Source: Paraglaciecola sp. L1A13
Lineage (GTDB): Bacteria; Pseudomonadota; Gammaproteobacteria; Enterobacterales; Alteromonadaceae
DNA: 64,000 nt
Assembly (NCBI RefSeq): GCF_009796745.1
Contig: NZ_CP047024.1
Span: 124,001 to 188,000 of the forward strand
Direction of reading: 5' to 3'
The position numbers and the translations under genes were made by a program. Shown in pieces: positions 58,882 through 64,000 of this stretch (the stretch's first letter is position 1; each line of letters begins with the position of its first letter). The notes under the pieces are model-generated. The model was not told the origin of the DNA, did not search any database, and saw nothing but the letters and a program-made list of their open reading frames with translations.

Positions 58882-59694
58882 TTAAAATTTGAACCCGCGA
58901 TGTAACGCAACAATACCGCCGGTTAAATTATGATAAGTCACTTGCTCAAAGCCAGCATCTTCCATCATGCCTTTAAGCACGTCTTGTTCTGGATGCATGC
59001 GAATCGATTCCGCAAGATATTTATAACTATCGCCGTCTTTTGCCACTAACTCACCGATTTTAGGCAGCAAATGGAAAGAATAGGCATCGTATACTTTGTT
59101 TAATACTTCGCTCGTTGGTTTGGAAAACTCCAATACCAATAAACGTCCACCGGGCTTAAGGACTCGATACATAGATGCTAAGGCCTTGTCTTTATCGGTT
59201 ACGTTACGCAACCCAAAGGCAATGGTAATAATATCGAAACTGTTGTCAGGAAAAGGTAAGGCTTCAGCGTTGGCTTGCACGTATTGAACATTACCCACAA
59301 TACCTTTATCGCGTAATTTGTCACGGCCCACACGCAACATCGCATCATTAATATCAGCTAATACGACTTCGCCGCTTTCACCCACTATGCGTGAGAACTT
59401 TGCGGTTAAGTCGCCAGTGCCGCCCGCTAAATCAAGCACCTTGTGGCCAGCTCTAGCACCACTGCAGTCTATGGTGAAACGCTTCCATAAACGATGAATA
59501 CCCATGGACATCACATCATTCATAATGTCGTATTTGGCTGCAACTGACTGAAAAACCTCGGCAACCATAGAAGCCTTGGCATTTTTATCTACTTGCTGAA
59601 AACCGAAATGGGTTTTTTCTGAAGATTCCGAGGCTTGCTCTTGGCTAGCACTTGGATTGGCCGCTGTAGTGGCATTGTTCTCACTGACGCTCAT
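58882..59694 (-). CDS. ubiE: UbiE, C-methyltransferase of ubiquinone/menaquinone synthesis
   Basis: A 270-residue SAM-dependent methyltransferase. [19 protein letters not shown] and [17 protein letters not shown] are family signatures, with SAM motif [14 protein letters not shown] and [10 protein letters not shown]. The first 28 residues are Ser/Ala/Glu-rich and not conserved. The stop codon lies directly against the start of ubiJ. First gene of ubiE-ubiJ-ubiB. Confidence 0.97.
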   Translation of the reverse strand: MSVSENNATTAANPSASQEQASESSEKTHFGFQQVDKNAKASMVAEVFQSVAAKYDIMNDVMSMGIHRLWKRFTIDCSGARAGHKVLDLAGGTGDLTAKFSRIVGESGEVVLADINDAMLRVGRDKLRDKGIVGNVQYVQANAEALPFPDNSFDIITIAFGLRNVTDKDKALASMYRVLKPGGRLLVLEFSKPTSEVLNKVYDAYSFHLLPKIGELVAKDGDSYKYLAESIRMHPEQDVLKGMMEDAGFEQVTYHNLTGGIVALHRGFKF

Positions 59695-59842
59695 GTCAAT
59701 TCCTTAATAAACTCTTGGCGCTAGTGTAACGAAATTAACAGTGCCAATCTAAAAAAATTACATTGTTATACGTGCAGTTTGTAGCAAAAGATTATTTACC
59801 CTACGAACCAGCCACTATCATCAATAATCTATGTCTAAAACT

Positions 59843-60550
59843 TTACGCTGAGAGATTGTCGCCAACGCTTATAGCAATCAAAATACTAAGTGCCTGCATC
59901 GAACGCCCACTTTCTTGTTGCAATTGATTAAATGCTTGTTGGATTGCGTTAAGGCTACGTTTCGAATTGACCCCGCCGGAGATTATACCGCGCTGAGTAA
60001 AATAGCTGCTGACATCGCGACTGAGTATAAAGGTATCTTTGCCTAAGGCACGCAAAGCGTAGGGGCCAGTATTACCACCCAATCGGGCGCCGTGTTTTTT
60101 AAGGTAAGCCCATAAACCAATGATATCGGTGGCAGGCCAGTTCGCTACAAATTGCGCGAAGCTACCGTGGGTTCGACGTACCGAGTCAATCATCATCGCG
60201 TTTTCTTGAATTGTTTTGACTTTTTTATAGTTGCGAATAATGGCCGGATCTTGAGCGCGTTTTTCCAACATCTCTTCTGGCATAAGCAAGACTTTGTCCA
60301 GATTAAACTCGAAAAACAACCGTTCAAACTCCGGCCATTTGTTACGTACTACACGCCATACAAAGCCGGATTGGAAAACTTTTTTACTAAATTCAGCCAA
60401 AAAACGATCATCACCCAGTTGGGCGACGTCATGAGCTGATAAAGGATCACTAAGTAAGCTTTCGACGGCGTCAGGGCCGCCTTTTCGTTCACAGGCTCGT
60501 TGATAAATGGCCTGATAATTTTCCAAATTTGCTAAAACGTTTTCGCTCAC
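59843..60550 (-). CDS. Tag-like (DNA-3-methyladenine glycosylase I family) protein
   Basis: A 235-residue protein of the adenine glycosylase fold, recognised from FLAEFSKKVFQSGFVWRVVRNK, IRNYKKVKTIQENAMMI, GLWAYLKKHGARLGGNTGPYALRALGKDTFI. It lacks the zinc-snap Cys/His residues of E. coli Tag (Cys4, His17, His175, Cys179) and the Glu/Trp pair of its base pocket is only partly matched (QSGFVW). It may be a diverged glycosylase or a non-catalytic relative. It lies 31 bases upstream of prlC on the same strand and may share its transcript. Confidence 0.65.
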   Translation of the reverse strand: MSENVLANLENYQAIYQRACERKGGPDAVESLLSDPLSAHDVAQLGDDRFLAEFSKKVFQSGFVWRVVRNKWPEFERLFFEFNLDKVLLMPEEMLEKRAQDPAIIRNYKKVKTIQENAMMIDSVRRTHGSFAQFVANWPATDIIGLWAYLKKHGARLGGNTGPYALRALGKDTFILSRDVSSYFTQRGIISGGVNSKRSLNAIQQAFNQLQQESGRSMQALSILIAISVGDNLSA

Positions 60551-60581
60551 CCTGACTCCTGCTTAATTAGATTTACTTTAC

Positions 60582-62624
60582 TTATTCTTCAATGCCGCTG
60601 TGCCTTAATAGTGCGTCTACTTTTGGCTCCCGCCCTCTGAAAGCAACAAATAGCTCCATGGGCTCTTTGCTGCCCCCTTTTTCAAGAATGTTATTCAAGA
60701 AATCTTGACCAACTTGTTGGTTGAAGATCCCTTCCTCTTCAAAACGACTGAACGCATCTGAAGAAAGTACTTCTGCCCATTTATAGCTGTAATAACCTGC
60801 AGCATAACCACCAGCGAAAATATGCCCGAAGCTATTTTGGAAGCGGTTAAATTCAGGAGGCATAACCACCGAAACTTCACTGCGCACATCATCGAGTAAG
60901 GCCTGAACAGACGTTTTTTCCTCGCTACTGTATTTCTCGTGCAAGGTAAAATCGAACAGACTGAATTCCAGCTGACGAACCATTTGCATGGCCGACTGGA
61001 AGTTACGAGCCGCTAACATTTTATCCAGTAAATCTTTAGGTAAAGATTCACCGGTCTCATAGTGACTAGAGATAAATGCTAAGGCTTCAGGCTGCCAACA
61101 CCAGTTTTCAAGGAACTGACTCGGTAATTCAACTGCGTCCCAAGCCACACCATTAATACCCGATACGCCAGCGACGTCAATTTGGGTCAACATGTGGTGA
61201 ATTCCGTGGCCGAATTCGTGGAATAAGGTAATAACTTCGTCGTGGGTAAACAACGCTGGCTTGTTACCAACTGGTCCACTGAAATTACAGGTTAAGTAAG
61301 CAACCGGTAACTGCACCGATCCATCTGGTTTAGCTCGGCGGGTCTGGCATTCGTCCATCCATGCGCCGCCTCGTTTATGCTCCCGAGCGTATAAATCGAG
61401 ATAAAAACTGCCTCGAAGTTCACCACTGGCATCTTTGATATCGAAAAAACGAACATCGTCATGCCAAGTGTCAACGCCGTCACGTTCAGCGATTTGCAGT
61501 CCGTACAAGCGAGAGACTACCTCAAATAATCCGTCTACCGCCTTATGAGCAGGGAAATAAGGGCGTAAAGCCTCGTCTGAAATGGCGTACTTTTGCTCCT
61601 TGAGCTTTTCGCTATAATAGGCAAAGTCCCACGCTTGAAGTTCAGGCTTGTTAAATTGTTTTTTTGCAAAGTCGGCTAGTTCAGCGAGGTCTTGCTGAGC
61701 TTGCGGCTTAGAGCGGGCTGCTAAGTCATGTAAAAAGCCCTTAACTTGGCTAGTCGATTCAGCCATTTTGGTTGCCAATGAACGCTCTGCATAGTTAGCA
61801 AAGTCTAACAACTGGGCCAATTCTTGGCGCAAAGCCATAGTTTCATCAATAAGCGGACCGTTGTCCCACTTGCCTGCATTCGGACCCTGATCCGAGGCGC
61901 GGGTGGTGAATGCACGATACATTTCTTCACGCAGTAGATGATTATCAGCATGCATCATTACAGGCAGATAGCTGGGTATATCTAGGGTGAATAACCAACC
62001 GTCTAATTCTTTGCTTTCAGCTAATTGTTTAGCTGCGCCAAGGGCTGACTCAGGTAAGCCTTCGAGCTGTGATTCATCAGTAATATGTTTTTGCCAACCT
62101 AAAGTGGCATCCATTACATTATTGCTAAAGGTGGACGACAAATCAGACAGACGGCTTTTGATTTCGCCATAACGCTGTTTTTTCTCATCGTCTAAGCCAA
62201 CACCTGACAATTCAAAGTCACGGACTGTGATTTCAATGACCTTACGTTTTGCTTCATCTAGTTCAGCAAATTCGTCACTGTTCTGGATTTGCAGGTAGGC
62301 TTGGTACAAACCCTTATGCTGGCCTATCCATGTGCCATAATCAGACAAGAGCGGCAAGCAAGCGTCGTGAGCTTCCCTTAGGTCATCATTACTGACCACT
62401 GAATTCATATGAGAAACAGGCGACCACATACGACCGAGTTCGTCGTCTTTATCCTCAAGCTTGGCGGCAAAGTTGTCCCAGGTGTAAGACGGCTGGGCGA
62501 GTAATGTTTCTATCGTTTGCTTTGCGTCATTAATGGCTTGCTCAACGGCGGGCTGTATTTGCTCTGGTGTAATGTCTGAAAAACGCGGTAATCCAGATAA
62601 ATCTTGCAGCGGGCTTAGGGACAT
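60582..62624 (-). CDS. prlC: Oligopeptidase A (M3 family metallopeptidase)
   Basis: A 680-residue cytoplasmic oligopeptidase. The zinc site HEFGHGIHHML (HExxH) lies near residue 466, with the third ligand region GVAWDAVELPSQFLENW downstream. It breaks down peptides including cleaved signal peptides, and prlC mutations suppress signal-sequence defects in E. coli. Length equals E. coli OpdA (680). In E. coli gor lies in the same neighbourhood; here gor is divergent. Confidence 0.97.
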   Translation of the reverse strand: MSLSPLQDLSGLPRFSDITPEQIQPAVEQAINDAKQTIETLLAQPSYTWDNFAAKLEDKDDELGRMWSPVSHMNSVVSNDDLREAHDACLPLLSDYGTWIGQHKGLYQAYLQIQNSDEFAELDEAKRKVIEITVRDFELSGVGLDDEKKQRYGEIKSRLSDLSSTFSNNVMDATLGWQKHITDESQLEGLPESALGAAKQLAESKELDGWLFTLDIPSYLPVMMHADNHLLREEMYRAFTTRASDQGPNAGKWDNGPLIDETMALRQELAQLLDFANYAERSLATKMAESTSQVKGFLHDLAARSKPQAQQDLAELADFAKKQFNKPELQAWDFAYYSEKLKEQKYAISDEALRPYFPAHKAVDGLFEVVSRLYGLQIAERDGVDTWHDDVRFFDIKDASGELRGSFYLDLYAREHKRGGAWMDECQTRRAKPDGSVQLPVAYLTCNFSGPVGNKPALFTHDEVITLFHEFGHGIHHMLTQIDVAGVSGINGVAWDAVELPSQFLENWCWQPEALAFISSHYETGESLPKDLLDKMLAARNFQSAMQMVRQLEFSLFDFTLHEKYSSEEKTSVQALLDDVRSEVSVVMPPEFNRFQNSFGHIFAGGYAAGYYSYKWAEVLSSDAFSRFEEEGIFNQQVGQDFLNNILEKGGSKEPMELFVAFRGREPKVDALLRHSGIEE

Positions 62625-62893
62625 AGTGAACTCTTTGGTCGACGAAATGATGAGTAGTAAATAAGGGGGGCGAGGTTTAAATTCAAGTGGTTGGCTAAAA
62701 CTTGATTAAAATGATTGTGGTTTGAACAAAGCATTCTCGTCATTTATTTACTGTGTAAGTTAATTCATCGATGCTCGGTCTATTTTGCACTGGTTTATCA
62801 ATAACGATTAAGCTGATTAGAAAATTCATTTGTCTTTGTGGTGGCTAACCTTATATCGTGTAGTCAGAACTAATTAATTTAGGAAAAATAGAA

Positions 62894-64000
62894 ATGGCAG
62901 ATTTTGATTATATTTGTATCGGTGGTGGAAGTGGTGGAATTGCATCAGCGAACCGCGCATCTAAACACGGCAAAAAAGTGGCGTTAATTGAAGCGCGTCA
63001 TATTGGTGGCACCTGTGTAAACGTAGGGTGCGTGCCGAAAAAAGCTATGTGGTTTGGTGCCCAAGTTGCTGAAGCGATAAATCATTATGCAGCAGATTAC
63101 GGTTTCGATGTAACGGTGAATAAATTCGATTGGAAAAAATTAGTCGATAGTCGCGAAGCCTATATTAAGCGTATTCATGCCTCATACGATCGTGTATTAG
63201 GTAACAACGACATTACCGTCATTAACGGTTTTGCGCGTTTCGTTGATAAAAATACGGTCGAAGTTGATGGTAAACATTACACCGCAGATCACATTCTTAT
63301 CGCGACCGGCGGTCGTCCCGTTACCCCGAGTATTCCTGGCGCAGATTTAGGCATAGATTCTGACGGTTTTTTCGAGCTAACTGAGCAACCTAAGCGCGTA
63401 GTGGTAGTAGGAGCAGGGTATATCGCTGTTGAACTAGCTGGCGTTTTGCACTCACTTGGTAGCGAAACCCATTTGGTGGTGCGTAAGCATGCGCCGCTAC
63501 GCTCCTTCGATACGATGTTGAGTGAGACGTTAGTCGAAACGATGGCGCAAGATGGCCCAACTTTGCATACTCATCGTATTCCAGAAAAACTGGAAAAAAA
63601 TGATGATGATAGTCTGACGTTGACCTTTGAATGTGGCGAAAAGCTTGAAGCTGATTGTGTTATTTGGGCAATAGGTCGTGCTCCGGCAAACGATAATATG
63701 GGGCTTGAAAAAGCAGGTGTAAAAGTTAATCAGCGAGGGTATATCGCGGTTGATAAATATCAAAACACCAGTGTGGACGGCATATACGCCGTTGGCGATA
63801 ATATAGGGAAAGTCGAGCTTACCCCTGTTGCGGTAAAGGCTGGACGTTTATTGTCAGAGCGCATATTTAATGGTCAAACAGACGCGCATATGGATTATAC
63901 ATTGATCCCAACAGTGGTCTTCAGTCACCCTGCAATTGGTACTATGGGGTTAACCGAGCTTGAGGCCGAAGCGGAGTTTGGTAAAGACAATGTTAAAGTA
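62894..64000 (+). CDS. gor: Glutathione-disulfide reductase (3' end outside window)
   Basis: The frame is open to the last base (369 codons), so the C-terminus is missing. It has the FAD-binding start DYICIGGGSGGIASANRAS, the redox disulfide GGTCVNVGCVPKKAMW, the NADPH-binding RVVVVGAGYIAVELAGVL, and the second FAD motif TSVDGIYAVGDN. AGGA precedes ATG 62894. Reduces glutathione disulfide with NADPH. The divergent 269-base gap to prlC holds its promoter, which I could not pin down. Confidence 0.96.
   Translation, partial: MADFDYICIGGGSGGIASANRASKHGKKVALIEARHIGGTCVNVGCVPKKAMWFGAQVAEAINHYAADYGFDVTVNKFDWKKLVDSREAYIKRIHASYDRVLGNNDITVINGFARFVDKNTVEVDGKHYTADHILIATGGRPVTPSIPGADLGIDSDGFFELTEQPKRVVVVGAGYIAVELAGVLHSLGSETHLVVRKHAPLRSFDTMLSETLVETMAQDGPTLHTHRIPEKLEKNDDDSLTLTFECGEKLEADCVIWAIGRAPANDNMGLEKAGVKVNQRGYIAVDKYQNTSVDGIYAVGDNIGKVELTPVAVKAGRLLSERIFNGQTDAHMDYTLIPTVVFSHPAIGTMGLTELEAEAEFGKDNVKV

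Overview
This window is gammaproteobacterial chromosome, most likely a marine Alteromonadales of the Glaciecola/Paraglaciecola/Alteromonas type. The evidence is the set of ordinary housekeeping genes in gammaproteobacterial neighbourhoods (mutY-yggX, aroQ-accB-accC, purE-purK, trxA/rho next to rhlB-gppA, ubiE-ubiJ-ubiB followed by tatA-tatB-tatC-tatD, an ArcA with near-E. coli sequence) together with a very large laminarinase and a PEP-CTERM protein. The window cuts a gene at each end: a SulP transporter at base 1 and glutathione reductase at base 64000.

Region by region. 1-2.3 kb: SulP transporter plus tandem universal stress protein, then a gene-free stretch that folds into a candidate three-way-junction RNA, and tRNA-Phe. 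2.4-9 kb: yggX, mutY, a hydrolase, trmB-rsmC, glgA and a small secreted Cys-containing protein. 9-15.2 kb: an HAMP-type sensor kinase beside arcA, fxsA, dsbD and a periplasmic hydrolase. 15.3-21.6 kb: upp, acpH, aroQ-accBC, a MATE exporter and prmA. 21.6-32 kb: a carbohydrate-use locus with two identical 16-bp-core LacI-type palindromes, a PEP-CTERM protein translationally coupled to a 2538-residue secreted protein with two GH16 laminarinase domains, and a secreted nucleoside hydrolase. 32-37.6 kb: an accessory block with an unrecognised 423-residue protein, a MarR remnant, a protein with a central J-domain and a MoxR-type AAA+/VWA (CoxD/CoxE-like) pair. 37.6-42.7 kb: GlxA-type AraC regulator, two-gene acyl-CoA dehydrogenase operon, LysR regulator and cupin. 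42.9-49.8 kb: tRNA-Thr, purE-purK, rho, trxA, rhlB-gppA. 49.9-62.6 kb: hemB, a 7TM-type diguanylate cyclase, tatABC-orf-tatD, an outer-membrane-like protein on the opposite strand, ubiEJB, a Tag-like protein and prlC. 62.9-64 kb: gor.

The most interesting material is the operator-controlled laminarinase/PEP-CTERM operon, the J-domain/MoxR/VWA block, the structured RNA candidate after the stress-protein gene, and the single-kinase/arcA pair. I saw no CRISPR array, insertion sequence, prophage, rRNA or recognisable integrase. All function calls come from reading motifs and family resemblance by eye; no database search was run.
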